Of a DNA stretch of 56,796 nt, positions 35,816-44,568 are shown piece by piece (position 1 is the stretch's first letter; each line of letters begins with the position of its first letter). The DNA lies in the NCBI GenBank assembly GCA_902763885.1, contig CACWTU010000014.1, positions 1 to 56,796 on the forward strand, in the 5' to 3' direction. The translations under genes were made by a program, and so were the position numbers. The DNA is from an uncultured Bacteroidales bacterium (GTDB taxonomy: Bacteria; Bacteroidota; Bacteroidia; Bacteroidales; Bacteroidaceae). The notes beneath the pieces are model-generated. The model searched no databases. It had not been told where the DNA came from and was given only the letters and a program-made list of their open reading frames with translations.

Positions 35816-36568
35816 ATGAAAAAGAGTGAGAGCATAGTTATAATACCTACTTATAACGAGAAGGAGAACATCGAGAACATCATACGCGCCGTAATGGCAC
35901 TTGAGGACCACTTCAACATACTGATAATTGATGACGGCTCTCCTGACGGCACTGCCGCCATTGTAAAAGGACTGATAGAGACCGATTTCAAGGACCGCCT
36001 CTTCATTGTAGAGCGCTCAGGAAAGCTTGGGCTTGGCACAGCATATATTACCGGATTCAAATGGTGCATAGAGCATGGATATGACTACATCTTTGAGATG
36101 GATGCCGATTTCTCACACGCACCCGCAGACCTGCCCCGCCTGCTCAGCGCCTGCCGCGATGAAGGCTATGACGTAGCAATAGGCTCCCGATATGTAAGCG
36201 GCGTAAACGTGGTCAACTGGCCTATGGGCCGCGTGCTGATGTCATACTTTGCCTCCAAATACGTACATATCGTGACCGGCCTGCCCATCCATGACACTAC
36301 CGCCGGATTCAAATGCTACCGCCGTGAGGTTCTGGAGACCATTGAGCTTGACAAAATACACTTCAAGGGTTACGCCTTCCAGATAGAGATGAAATTCACC
36401 GCATACAAGTGCGGATTCAAGATAAAGGAGGTCCCGGTTATATTCGTGAACCGCGAGCTTGGAACATCAAAGATGAGCGGAGGCATATTCAGCGAGGCAT
36501 TCTTTGGCGTAATCCGCCTTAAGGTATCCAGCTGGTTCCGTAAGTTTCCGCAAAAGAAAACAGCCTGA
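35816..36568 (+). CDS. Polyprenol monophosphomannose synthase-like GT2 glycosyltransferase
   Basis: A 250-residue DPM1-like enzyme without membrane segments. Signature: VIIPTYNEKENIENIIRAV, DDGSPDGTAAIVKG, and EMDADFSHAPADLPRLL with the metal-binding DAD; then FKGYAFQIEMK and GTSKMSGGI. It transfers a sugar (mannose in characterised relatives) from a nucleotide sugar to a polyprenyl phosphate. Earlier in-frame codons to 35699 are REP sequence. It leads a set with dihydroorotase (5-base gap) and plsC (4-base overlap). Confidence 0.9.
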   Translation: MKKSESIVIIPTYNEKENIENIIRAVMALEDHFNILIIDDGSPDGTAAIVKGLIETDFKDRLFIVERSGKLGLGTAYITGFKWCIEHGYDYIFEMDADFSHAPADLPRLLSACRDEGYDVAIGSRYVSGVNVVNWPMGRVLMSYFASKYVHIVTGLPIHDTTAGFKCYRREVLETIELDKIHFKGYAFQIEMKFTAYKCGFKIKEVPVIFVNRELGTSKMSGGIFSEAFFGVIRLKVSSWFRKFPQKKTA

Positions 36569-36573
36569 ACCTA

Positions 36574-37911
36574 ATGAGCCGGACACTCATCAAAGACGCT
36601 ATGGTGGTAAATGAAGGGCTGGTGCAGCGCGCATCGGTCCTCATTGAAAATGAGACTATAGCCGGTATCTTTGAGTCTGATGCTCCTCAGGCCGATACCG
36701 TAATTGATGCCGCAGGAAAGTGGCTCCTGCCCGGCGTTATTGATGACCACGTGCATTTCCGTGATCCCGGTCTTACACATAAGGCCGATATGGCATCGGA
36801 GAGCCTCGCTGCAGCAGCGGGCGGAGTGACCACGGTGTTCGATATGCCCAACTGTATTCCGCAGACCGTCACTATCGATGCCCTGAATGACAAATTCAGT
36901 CATGCCGCAGAGACCTGCATAGTAAACCACAGTTTCTACCTGGGTGCCACCCACAACAACATAGACCAGATTGAGAAGATTGACCCCAATCACGTTTGTG
37001 GAGTCAAGCTCTTTATGGGCTCCAGCACAGGCGGAATGCTGCTTGATGACCGTGATTCACTCAAGGCCCTGTTCAACGCCGCCCCCGTGCCTGTGGCCGT
37101 TCATTGTGAGGAGACCTCAATCATTAACGCAAACATGGAGCGCTACACCACCCAGTACGGCAGTGAGCCTCCCGTAAAATACCATCCGCTCATACGCAGC
37201 GAGGAGGCGTGCTATGCATCCACCTCAAAGGCTCTTGATGTTGCGGCAGGCACAAACGTGCACCTGCACATACTGCATCTCACCACCGCACATGAACTGG
37301 AGCTTTTCAGCAACGGTCCGCTGCAAGGCAAGCAGTTCACCGCAGAGGCATGCCCCGCACACCTGTGGTTTACTGATGCTGATTACAGCACCAAGGGCAC
37401 CCGCATCAAATGCAACCCCGCCATCAAGACCGCCGCTGACCGCGATGCCCTGCGTCTGGCCCTCACTGACGGACACATTGACGTGATAGGTACTGACCAC
37501 GCCCCGCACCTGCTCTCTGAGAAGCAGGGAGGATGCCGCACGGCAGCATCGGGAATGCCTGTACTGCCCTACTCCCTGCCCGCAATGCTTGAGCTGATGG
37601 AGGATGGCGTATTGAAAATGACGGATGTGGTAAGGCTCATGTGCCATAACCCCGCACAGATATTCAGCATAAAGGAACGCGGATACATACGCCAGGGATA
37701 CAAGGCAGACCTAACACTCGTATCACGCACAGACCAAAGCTATATGGTAAGTGATGCCGATGTTCCCAATAAATGCGGCTGGACTCCGTTTGACGGCGAT
37801 GAATTCCATTGGAGAGTATGTGCCACATGGGTAAACGGACATACCGTCTATGACAACGGACAATTTGATACATCCATCAAAGGACAACCTGTAAAATTCA
37901 ACAGACTATGA
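36574..37911 (+). CDS. pyrC: Dihydroorotase (class I)
   Basis: A 445-residue amidohydrolase for the third step of pyrimidine synthesis. Zinc ligands lie in IDDHVHFRDPG (HxH), and later His residues in LHILHLTTAHE and the catalytic Asp in VIGTDHAPH. Substrate loop residues are seen in GGCRTAASGMP. The length fits the PyrC/AllB-like class I group; allantoinase is the main alternative, but the FRDPG and GTDHAPH context and absence of allantoin genes favour dihydroorotase. The stop overlaps the plsC start. Confidence 0.92.
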   Translation: MSRTLIKDAMVVNEGLVQRASVLIENETIAGIFESDAPQADTVIDAAGKWLLPGVIDDHVHFRDPGLTHKADMASESLAAAAGGVTTVFDMPNCIPQTVTIDALNDKFSHAAETCIVNHSFYLGATHNNIDQIEKIDPNHVCGVKLFMGSSTGGMLLDDRDSLKALFNAAPVPVAVHCEETSIINANMERYTTQYGSEPPVKYHPLIRSEEACYASTSKALDVAAGTNVHLHILHLTTAHELELFSNGPLQGKQFTAEACPAHLWFTDADYSTKGTRIKCNPAIKTAADRDALRLALTDGHIDVIGTDHAPHLLSEKQGGCRTAASGMPVLPYSLPAMLELMEDGVLKMTDVVRLMCHNPAQIFSIKERGYIRQGYKADLTLVSRTDQSYMVSDADVPNKCGWTPFDGDEFHWRVCATWVNGHTVYDNGQFDTSIKGQPVKFNRL

Positions 37912-38654
37912 TAAGAGCATTATACCTTTTATATCAGATCTTCATTGCGCTGCCCATAATGATTGTAGTTACGATTCTGGTAGCGCTGTTCACAATGATA
38001 GGCTCCATCTTCAATGACCGATTCTGGGGTTATTGGCCCGGTATGATATGGGGACGTCTGTTCTATCTGGTCTTCATGATTCCCGTCAAGATAGACGGAC
38101 TTGAGAACATCCAGAAAGGCCAGTCATACATCATTGCACCCAACCACCAGAGTTACTGGGACGCATTCCTGGTATATGGATACATAGGCATCAAGTTCAA
38201 GTGGATGATGAAGAAGGAACTGGGCCGCATACCGTTTGTAGGCTGGGCATGCTATATGGCAGGCTGCATATTCATAGACCGCAGTTCAAGAGGCAGCGGT
38301 ATGGAGAGCATACGCAAGGCTGAATCCAAACTCAGAAACGGAATGTCTGTAGTGATATTCCCTGAGGGCACACGCTCACATGACGGCCAGATAGGCAAGT
38401 TCAAACGCGGCGCATTCCTCATCTCAGAGGAGCTCAAGCTCCCTATCCTGCCTGTAACCATTGACGGCAACTATGATGTAATGTCACGTCACGCATGGAA
38501 CGTAACCTGGCATCCCGTACACATGACCGTGCATCCGCCTGTATGGCCCCGCAGCAATGAGAACACCACAGAGGCTGAACTCAAGAACATAATGAGTCAA
38601 ACCTCAGCTGAGGTATTCAGCACCATCAACAAAACACTTATAAAGGGAAATTAG
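37908..38654 (+). CDS. plsC: 1-acyl-sn-glycerol-3-phosphate acyltransferase
   Basis: A 248-residue membrane acyltransferase that makes phosphatidic acid. One or two N-terminal membrane segments precede acceptor-site motif NHQSYWDAF (HX4D), then IFIDRSSRGSG, FPEGTRSHDGQIGKFKRGAF and LPILPVTIDG. Its stop codon overlaps the stop of the convergent DUF4369 lipoprotein gene by 4 bases. Confidence 0.95.
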   Translation: MIRALYLLYQIFIALPIMIVVTILVALFTMIGSIFNDRFWGYWPGMIWGRLFYLVFMIPVKIDGLENIQKGQSYIIAPNHQSYWDAFLVYGYIGIKFKWMMKKELGRIPFVGWACYMAGCIFIDRSSRGSGMESIRKAESKLRNGMSVVIFPEGTRSHDGQIGKFKRGAFLISEELKLPILPVTIDGNYDVMSRHAWNVTWHPVHMTVHPPVWPRSNENTTEAELKNIMSQTSAEVFSTINKTLIKGN

Positions 38655-39346
38655 TTCCTGTCATAACCTACGCGGTGAGCATAGCCGCTTACGTATGACT
38701 GGGCGAGGAAATCATCAGGAGCAGCATCAAGAATTCTCTTGATCAGTGAAGAAATCTCATCGGTGGGTGAAACACTGAGCATCATGAATACGCCTATTGC
38801 GGCAGGCTCCTTGTAGTTAGCCTCCATGAATGAGCATATCATCTCCTCGCATTCATTGACGATTATTCTGAGTGAATCCTGAATCAACTCCATCTTTCTG
38901 AGATCGATGCCTGAACGTGACATGGAGATACGTTTTTGTGACATCTCCTCAAAACGGTTGTCAATATCAATCTTCTTCTTGAGGAAGCTGTAGAAAAGAT
39001 CATTCTGACGTGTACCTGAAGCCGTCATCTCTGTAGGAAGCAGGCGGACATCGGTACGTCCCTTCTCCAGATACAAAGGAATTATAGGCCTGTTGTCCTT
39101 GCAGAGGAACACAAGACGTGTAGTATCAACACGGCCTTTCATATGGAACTTGCCGTGACTGACAATGCATGAATCTATTCTGGTGGTACGGAACGGAAGA
39201 AACTCCACAAGTGACAGCTCACGACCTTCATATCCGAAAGTCTCCACAACACCGTCAATCTTATAGCAGTGTGTACATGAAACCATAGCAAGCATCAAGC
39301 CTACAACTGCCAAGACCTTCTTAAAATGTTGCACAAGCATATCCAT
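38651..39346 (-). CDS. DUF4369-type lipoprotein
   Basis: A 231-residue lipoprotein: signal peptide with lipobox LAMVSC (cysteine at about residue 24), then an N-terminal beta domain (KIDGVVETFGYEGRELSLVEF) like the DUF4369 module that often precedes thioredoxin domains in Bacteroidetes. Here no thioredoxin part follows; the C-terminal half is helical. Function is unknown; it would sit on the inner face of the outer membrane or on the surface. Starts at 39346 or the next Met at 39340 are both possible. Confidence 0.72.
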   Translation of the reverse strand: MDMLVQHFKKVLAVVGLMLAMVSCTHCYKIDGVVETFGYEGRELSLVEFLPFRTTRIDSCIVSHGKFHMKGRVDTTRLVFLCKDNRPIIPLYLEKGRTDVRLLPTEMTASGTRQNDLFYSFLKKKIDIDNRFEEMSQKRISMSRSGIDLRKMELIQDSLRIIVNECEEMICSFMEANYKEPAAIGVFMMLSVSPTDEISSLIKRILDAAPDDFLAQSYVSGYAHRVGYDRN

Positions 39347-39509
39347 ATCCTTTTCGGATTGCAAAAATACAACACAGAAACAAACCAAATCCGGTTTTAT
39401 TATTCTTTAATGTAAAGGAGCCCGTAAGCGGCTAAAAGTTGTTAAAAGCATTAGATTCTATTTAGAATCTATTCACTTTGAAAAAAAATGGACGTAAAAG
39501 AAACAAAAA

Positions 39510-39926
39510 CTACTCCTTGGAGATGTGGTCCAGCCTGAATGAAGAATAGAGTTCAAATACCGCACCGATTGAAAGAGTCACTATCCAGTTGTTCTTACGA
39601 GTAAGGCCTAGCAGGAACGAACGCAAGCCCGGAGACATCGTATTATCCGTAAGTAACATGGAATGTATGCCGTCAGCAAACATCAGCGCTGCTGTAAGAA
39701 GCAGGAAACAGGCACCCAGTATCTGCTGGAAGCGCAAGCGCTTGATAATTTTGTCATCACCCGTGTATCGGTCAGCAAACTGTCCAGAGGCAAACATCAC
39801 TGAACCTGCCAGATATATGAAAGGAGCATAATCCCATCCGGTAATGAATACGGCGGCACCGAACAGCAGCAGCACGCCGCCCACTGTAGTAAATGATTCT
39901 ATCAGACGATTCTCTCTGTTGTCCAT
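39510..39926 (-). CDS. Conserved small membrane protein
   Basis: A 138-residue protein with four hydrophobic segments (VGGVLLLFGAAVFITGW, FIYLAGSVMFASGQF, ILGACFLLLTAALMF, WIVTLSIGAVFELYSSF). I do not recognise a characterised family. It starts 3 bases after the FtsB-like gene and is probably co-transcribed with it. Confidence 0.75.
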   Translation of the reverse strand: MDNRENRLIESFTTVGGVLLLFGAAVFITGWDYAPFIYLAGSVMFASGQFADRYTGDDKIIKRLRFQQILGACFLLLTAALMFADGIHSMLLTDNTMSPGLRSFLLGLTRKNNWIVTLSIGAVFELYSSFRLDHISKE

Positions 39927-39929
39927 ACG

Positions 39930-40226
39930 CTAACGTTCCAGGAATATCTCCTCATCCTCACGGTGCATGTTGTATCTCTCTCTGGCTATGCGGTCTATAA
40001 CCATGCTGTCATTCAGATCATTAAGCATAAGCTCATTCTGGCGTTTCTGCTCAGCGCTCTCACGCAGCTGCTCCTGGAGGGCCCTTATCTCACGTTTCTG
40101 TACCACCCTCTTTACAAGACTGTTGTCACTGGCCACAAGTATGACCATGAGAAACAGCGCAAATACTATCCAGTACTTGTGCCTGCCAATAAAAGCCTTG
40201 AGTTTAGGTAAGAATCCGTTATCCAT
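39930..40226 (-). CDS. Septum formation initiator (FtsB/DivIC-like)
   Basis: A 98-residue bitopic protein. One membrane helix (YWIVFALFLMVILVA, about residues 18-33) is followed by a periplasmic coiled coil (KREIRALQEQLRESAEQKRQNELML) and a short conserved end (IDRIARERYNMHREDEEIFL), the pattern of FtsB/DivIC, which bridges FtsL and FtsQ in the divisome. Confidence 0.9.
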   Translation of the reverse strand: MDNGFLPKLKAFIGRHKYWIVFALFLMVILVASDNSLVKRVVQKREIRALQEQLRESAEQKRQNELMLNDLNDSMVIDRIARERYNMHREDEEIFLER

Positions 40227-40237
40227 TATATGTCTCT

Positions 40238-40316
40238 TTTCCCCTCTGTTTTCATCGTTCCTCAGTCAAAATGGACCTCCATTATTCCCTCAAAACGGTA
40301 AAAACAGAGGGAAAAA
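40238..40316. repeat. Spaced inverted repeat between the FtsB-like gene and dnaX
   Basis: TTTTCCCCTCTGTTTT (from 40237) and AAAACAGAGGGAAAA (40301-40315) are inverted copies with one unpaired C, about 48 bases apart. Meaning unknown. Confidence 0.5.
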
Positions 40317-40423
40317 TAGCCAATAATCATCCTAATGGAACAGATTCAAACAGATTCTTGTCTGATGCAAAAATAGTTCAAAATTCTTGACTGGCAATTG
40401 GGGAGTTGCCCGAAAAAAAACAA

Positions 40424-40431
40424 TATCTTTG
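40424..40431 (+). promoter_or_regulatory. -7 box (TATCTTTG) of dnaX
   Basis: Exact TAnnTTTG match ending 6 bases before the dnaX ATG; possible TTG at 40398-40400 gives a long 23-base spacer. Confidence 0.45.
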
Positions 40432-40437
40432 TGTCAT

Positions 40438-42186
40438 ATGGAAGACTATATAGTATCAGCCCGTAAATACCGTCCGGTGACGTTTGACAGCGTGGTAGGC
40501 CAGAAAGCCTTAGTAGCTACGCTCAAGAATGCCATAAATTCCGGCAAGCTGGCCAACACCTATCTTTTCTGTGGTCCCAGAGGTGTGGGTAAGACCACCT
40601 GTGCCCGCATATTTGCCAAGACCATCAACTGCACCAACCGCGGTGCTGACGGCGAGGCATGCGGCGAGTGCGAGTCATGCAAGAGCTTCAATGAAGAGCT
40701 GCGCTCATACAACGTGTTTGAGCTCGATGCCGCCAGCAACAACTCAGTAGATGACATCCGTAACCTGACCGAGCAGGTGCGCATACCGCCCATGAACGGC
40801 AAGTATAAGGTGTATATAATCGATGAGGTACACATGCTCTCACAGGCCGCCTTCAACGCATTCCTCAAGACTCTTGAGGAGCCGCCCAAGTACGCCATAT
40901 TCATACTGGCCACAACAGAGAAGCATAAGATCATACCCACCATACTGTCCCGATGCCAGATCTATGATTTCAGCCGCATCAGCAACAAGGATATCGTTGA
41001 ACACCTGCAGTCTGTAGCTCAGAAAGAGGGTGTCACCGCTGAGCGTGCCGCACTTGAGATCATTGCAGAGAAATCAGACGGCGGAATGCGTGACGCGCTC
41101 TCCATATTTGACCAGGTGGTAAGCTTTACCGGAGGTCAGGTAACATATCAGAAGACAATAGAGAACTTGAACGTAATAGACTATGAGCATTACTTCAACC
41201 TCACTGATATGTTCCTTGAGAAACGTATCCCGGAATCACTGCTGCTCTTGAGCAACATACTTGCCAAAGGATTTGACGGCAGCCATCTCATAAGTGGCCT
41301 CATGCTGCACCTGCGTAACCTGCTGGTGAGCCGCGATGCCTGCACCCTGCCCCTGCTTGAGGTGAGTGATGAGATGCGTGAGCGCTACAAGACGCAAGCT
41401 GCCAAATGCCAGCCCAAGTTCCTGTATCGGGCCCTTAAGATTTGCAATGAATGTGATCTCAATTACCGCATCAGCAAGAACAAGCGTCTGCTTGTGGAGC
41501 TCACCCTGATAAGGATAGCCCAGGCCGATGAGGATGATGACAGCAGTGGGCGCAAGCCCAAGAGATTACACCCCATATTCAAAACGATAGCTGCCACAGC
41601 TAAGGCAGCTCCGGCAGCGGCAGCGCCTCAGGCCACCGCCAAGCCGGTCACAGCACAGACCATAGAGCAACCCGCTCCACAGCCTGTGCGTAAGAATGTC
41701 ATACCCACGCTTAAGGGCTCAAGCATATTCACATCCATATACGGCAACAAACCTGCCGGACGTCCGGACCAGCCTCATGGCCGCCAGACCGTCCAGGTCA
41801 TTGACCAGGAGCAGCATCCCGCCAAGCCCCTCACGCAGGAGAGACTGCAGGACAGCTGGAACAACTTTGCCGCCACCCTGCCCCGCCAGGATACGCCGCT
41901 CAAGAACCGCATGATCAACTGCCATCCGGCCGTCATATCTGACAACGCATTCAAGGTTGTGGCCGGTAATCCAATGATGGCCGATGAGATACGCCTGGCT
42001 CAGGACCGTATCATCAACTACATCCGCGGTGAGTTCAACAACCCCTCAATCAGCATGGAGATTGAGATTGACCAATCCCGCAATGTGGAGCATCTGCTTA
42101 CCCGCGATGAGCAGTATGCTAAGATGAAAAAAGAGAATCCGGCGCTTGTGGAGCTTGAGGCGGTATTTGGCCTCGAACTGAGGTAA
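40438..42186 (+). CDS. dnaX: DNA polymerase III subunit gamma/tau
   Basis: A 582-residue clamp-loader ATPase. N-terminus SARKYRPVTFDSVVGQ, Walker A GPRGVGKTT, zinc module with CTNRGADGEACGECESC, Walker B YIIDEVHMLS, sensor 1 LATTEKHKI. A collar domain is followed by an Ala/Pro/Gln-rich linker (about residues 385-480) and a C-terminal part that may serve tau-like binding to the polymerase. The in-frame region upstream of MEDYIVSARKYRP is not conserved, so 40438 is used. No A-rich slippage site was evident. Confidence 0.97.
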   Translation: MEDYIVSARKYRPVTFDSVVGQKALVATLKNAINSGKLANTYLFCGPRGVGKTTCARIFAKTINCTNRGADGEACGECESCKSFNEELRSYNVFELDAASNNSVDDIRNLTEQVRIPPMNGKYKVYIIDEVHMLSQAAFNAFLKTLEEPPKYAIFILATTEKHKIIPTILSRCQIYDFSRISNKDIVEHLQSVAQKEGVTAERAALEIIAEKSDGGMRDALSIFDQVVSFTGGQVTYQKTIENLNVIDYEHYFNLTDMFLEKRIPESLLLLSNILAKGFDGSHLISGLMLHLRNLLVSRDACTLPLLEVSDEMRERYKTQAAKCQPKFLYRALKICNECDLNYRISKNKRLLVELTLIRIAQADEDDDSSGRKPKRLHPIFKTIAATAKAAPAAAAPQATAKPVTAQTIEQPAPQPVRKNVIPTLKGSSIFTSIYGNKPAGRPDQPHGRQTVQVIDQEQHPAKPLTQERLQDSWNNFAATLPRQDTPLKNRMINCHPAVISDNAFKVVAGNPMMADEIRLAQDRIINYIRGEFNNPSISMEIEIDQSRNVEHLLTRDEQYAKMKKENPALVELEAVFGLELR

Positions 42187-42317
42187 TTGAGAATTGAAAA
42201 TTGAAAATTATAAAAAGCCTTCGAAATTTCATTCGAAGGCTTTTTAATGTCGCGGGTTTTACGCAGGTTCTGCGTATTAATTTTCAATTTTCAATTTTCA
42301 ATTCTCAATTTTTCAAT
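42186..42317. repeat. Inverted AATTGAAAATTGA repeats spanning the dnaX and eda ends
   Basis: The left copy starts right at the dnaX stop and the right copy (42279-42317) covers the last codons and stop of eda (KLKN then TGA are read from it). Between them are a bidirectional terminator and a CGCAGGTTCTGCG hairpin. Same plan as 17956-18061. Confidence 0.8.
42211..42245. terminator. Bidirectional terminator of dnaX and eda
   Basis: AAAAAGCCTTCGAA and TTCGAAGGCTTTTT form a strong stem with an A-run on one side and a T-run on the other, so it can serve both convergent genes. Confidence 0.88.
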
Positions 42318-42976
42318 TTCTCAACAAATTGGATGCATTCCCTTACCTTGGTTTCAATGAAGTTGAAATCTCCGTTTGCAATAACGTCCTTGGGGGTGAG
42401 CTGAGAGCCCAGACCTACGCAAGCGACGCCTGCTTTGAACCAGGCCTCAAGACTGGCGGGATCAGGTGATACGCCACCTGAGGGCATTATCTCTGTCCAG
42501 GGGCAAGGACCCTTGATGGCCTTCACAAATGACGGGCCACCCACCTCAGTACCCGGGAATATCTTCACTATCTCACAGCCAAGCTCCTCGGCAGTGTTGA
42601 TCTCAGTCAGAGTACCGCAACCGGGAATCCAGGCAATCTTGCGGCGGTTGCAGATTTTGGCCATATCAGGATTCAGGCTTGGTGAAACTATAAAGCCTGC
42701 ACCAAGCTGAATGTAAAGTGCTGCGGTAGCGGGATCAGATACAGAACCCACACCCATAATCATCTCCGGGCACTCCTTGGCGCACCATTTGTTAACCTCA
42801 GCAAACACCTCATGGGCATAGTCACCGCGGTTGGTGAACTCAAATACGCGGGCACCGCCGTTATAGCATGCCTTAACCACATTCTTGACCAGCTCCGCAT
42901 CCTTATTGTAGAACAGCGGTACTATTCCGGTGCTGACAAAGGTGTTAAGCACCTGTAATCTCTTGAATCTGCTCAT
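42305..42976 (-). CDS. eda: KDPG/KHG aldolase
   Basis: A 223-residue class I aldolase that cleaves 2-keto-3-deoxy-6-phosphogluconate to pyruvate and glyceraldehyde 3-phosphate. The expected barrel motifs are FEFTNRG, MIMGVGSVSDP, GAGFIVSPSLNPDM (the family's Schiff-base lysine region reads differently here: the usual FxVSP is present), IPGCGTLTEINTAEELG and KIFPGTEVGGPSFVKAI with the K of KIFP. It is 13 bases after kdgK, forming the hexuronate/KDG catabolic pair. The last residues derive from a repeat. Confidence 0.93.
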   Translation of the reverse strand: MSRFKRLQVLNTFVSTGIVPLFYNKDAELVKNVVKACYNGGARVFEFTNRGDYAHEVFAEVNKWCAKECPEMIMGVGSVSDPATAALYIQLGAGFIVSPSLNPDMAKICNRRKIAWIPGCGTLTEINTAEELGCEIVKIFPGTEVGGPSFVKAIKGPCPWTEIMPSGGVSPDPASLEAWFKAGVACVGLGSQLTPKDVIANGDFNFIETKVRECIQFVEKLKN

Positions 42977-42989
42977 ATCGGTCTTGTTT

Positions 42990-44021
42990 TTAACGGGCTA
43001 CACGTCCAGAGGCATCGCCGCCCATTAGTTTCTCTACTTCACTTACCGTAACACGGTTGTAGTCACCATAGATGGTATGCTTGAGGCATGATGCAGCAAC
43101 GGCAAAGTCAAGTGCCTTCTGGTCATCATCATACACGCGCAGGCCATAGATGAGGCCACCCATGAATGAATCACCACCACCTACTCTATCTACAATATGT
43201 GTTATATCATACTCTCTTGACTTAAACAGCGTATTGCCGTCATACAGCACGCCGGCCCACTTGTTATGATTGGCATTGATTGATGTGCGCAGAGTGGTTA
43301 TCACCTTACGGCAACGCGGGAATCGATCCATAATCTGCTTAGACACTGACAGATAAGCATCGGCATCAACCTTACCGGCCGATACATCCACGCCCTCCGG
43401 AACAATACCCAGAGCCATCTGTGCATCCTCCTCATTACCCAGCACCACATCAGTGCAGGCCACCAGGTCAGGCATTACTTCCGATGCCTTCTTGCCCCAC
43501 TTCCACAGGTTCTTGCGATAATTGAGGTCACATGATACTATTATGCCCTTCTCGTTGCACTTCTTCACGGCCTCCAGGCATACCTTGGCTGCACCTTCCG
43601 ATATAGCCGGAGTGATACCCGTCCAATGGAACCAACCGGCATCATCCAGCACCTTGTCCCAGTCAATCATACCGGGCTCAATCTGAGCTATTGCCGATCC
43701 GGCACGGTCATAGATAACCTTGCTGCCGCGGCTCACGGCACCAGTCTCAAGGAAATAAATGCCCAGACGGTTACCGCCCAACACCACATCATTCACATCT
43801 ACGCCAAACCCGCGTAGCTCACGCAGGCAGGCTGCAGCAATATCATTATCAGGAACACGGGTCACGAATGATACGGGCAATCCATAATTGGCAAGTGATA
43901 CAGCCACGTTGGCCTCACCTCCGCCAAATGTCGCACTCAGCATATTACCCTGACCAAAACGCTCATATCCGGGTGTAGCCAGACGGAGCATCACTTCACC
44001 AAATGTTACGGTCTTCTTCAT
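42990..44021 (-). CDS. kdgK: 2-keto-3-deoxygluconate kinase (PfkB family)
   Basis: A 343-residue sugar kinase. N-terminal GEVMLRLATPGYERFGQG and FGGGEANVAVSLANYGLPVSFVTRV match KdgK; the C-terminal PfkB signature with catalytic Asp is DRVGGGDSFMGGLIYGL. It makes KDPG, the substrate of the eda product next to it. The gene lies downstream, on the same strand, of a cobalamin riboswitch and a small ORF with a terminator-like hairpin between, so read-through control by B12 is possible but not shown. Confidence 0.93.
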   Translation of the reverse strand: MKKTVTFGEVMLRLATPGYERFGQGNMLSATFGGGEANVAVSLANYGLPVSFVTRVPDNDIAAACLRELRGFGVDVNDVVLGGNRLGIYFLETGAVSRGSKVIYDRAGSAIAQIEPGMIDWDKVLDDAGWFHWTGITPAISEGAAKVCLEAVKKCNEKGIIVSCDLNYRKNLWKWGKKASEVMPDLVACTDVVLGNEEDAQMALGIVPEGVDVSAGKVDADAYLSVSKQIMDRFPRCRKVITTLRTSINANHNKWAGVLYDGNTLFKSREYDITHIVDRVGGGDSFMGGLIYGLRVYDDDQKALDFAVAASCLKHTIYGDYNRVTVSEVEKLMGGDASGRVAR

Positions 44022-44059
44022 TTAGAATCTGTTTAAGTAAGTTTTCTGACTGCAAATAT

Positions 44060-44086
44060 ACACATTAGGGACGGTTCTATCTGTGT
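44060..44086. repeat. Variant REP hairpin upstream of kdgK
   Basis: ACACATTAGGGACGG...CTATCTGTGT, a degenerate single unit with the GGGACGGTTCT core and ACAC-type arms. Confidence 0.6.
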
Positions 44087-44110
44087 CATTTAATTAATTT
44101 TAATGTGTAG

Positions 44111-44140
44111 CAAGAAAGGGAGGCCTCCCGGTCTCCCTTG
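44111..44140 (-). terminator. Terminator-like hairpin after the riboswitch-controlled small ORF
   Basis: Minus strand CAAGGGAG...GGGAGGCCTCCC followed by TTTCTTG: GGGAGG pairs with CCTCCC or AAGGGAG with CTCCCTT. The T-run is short, so termination may be incomplete. Confidence 0.6.
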
Positions 44141-44216
44141 CCCAAACAAGAACCTTTGTTACGGATTCCTGTTGCTTCATCTTATGAAGCTGTCAAACAA
44201 GTAATGTCAATAGTCT

Positions 44217-44321
44217 TTATATCTTGAGGATACAGCAATCACTGCCGTATGCAAATACTGCAACGGAACCGTGGACTGCTAATCCACACTGGCTAATTTT
44301 GTCACCAATTATGTCTGACAT
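44217..44321 (-). CDS. Small ORF (34 codons) directly under the cobalamin riboswitch
   Basis: ATG at 44321 opens a 34-residue frame that begins MSDIIGDKISQCGLAVHG and ends with SDCCILKI before TAA. The middle (GLAVHGSVAVFAYG) is hydrophobic and there are three cysteines. The frame is open further upstream through the riboswitch end, with GTG and TTG codons as other starts. It is the only frame between the riboswitch and the terminator-like hairpin. I do not recognise a family. It may be a real small protein, a leader peptide, or the remains of a B12-controlled gene. Confidence 0.45.
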   Translation of the reverse strand: MSDIIGDKISQCGLAVHGSVAVFAYGSDCCILKI

Positions 44322-44373
44322 CGGTTGTTCTGTCGTACCGGCCCTATCCACGGGGCTCAAGTAAAACTTTGAA

Positions 44374-44560
44374 TCTGAGGCAGGTATTCTGACTTATCTC
44401 AGGAGTCCGGAACCTTCCCGATCCACGCGGATCAGTGGCGTTTCTTGCAGCCATGGGAGCAGCTGCTCATCCGAATCCTTAACTGAGAAATACAGCAGCG
44501 GGACTGTCCGGGAATCTCACCCGTGTTCCCTTTTGAAACTGATTTGACAGTTACCTCAAT
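44374..44560 (-). promoter_or_regulatory. Cobalamin riboswitch
   Basis: On the minus strand the aptamer core is complete: GGGAACACGGGUGAGAUUCC, CGGACAGUCCCGCUGCUGU, GCCACUG, CGGGAAGG, and the B12 box AGUCAGAAUACCUGCC near 44395-44380. It binds adenosyl- or other cobalamins and normally shuts off B12 uptake or B12-linked genes. Just downstream, CCGUGGA can pair with UCCACGG inside the small ORF, or that UCCAC can pair with a nearer GUGGA, a possible on/off switch. No btuB or cob gene follows, which is unusual. Confidence 0.96.
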
Positions 44561-44568
44561 TCCAAACG

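Noticed and set aside
35596-35835. Long N-terminal extension of Mfd (80 codons)
   Set aside because: The extra codons are translations of the REP pair and a hybrid hairpin, which are open in all frames; the conserved start is at 35595.
36574-37911. Allantoinase instead of dihydroorotase
   Set aside because: Motifs fit both in part, but there is no purine-degradation gene nearby and the class I dihydroorotase assignment is the common one for this length in Bacteroidales.
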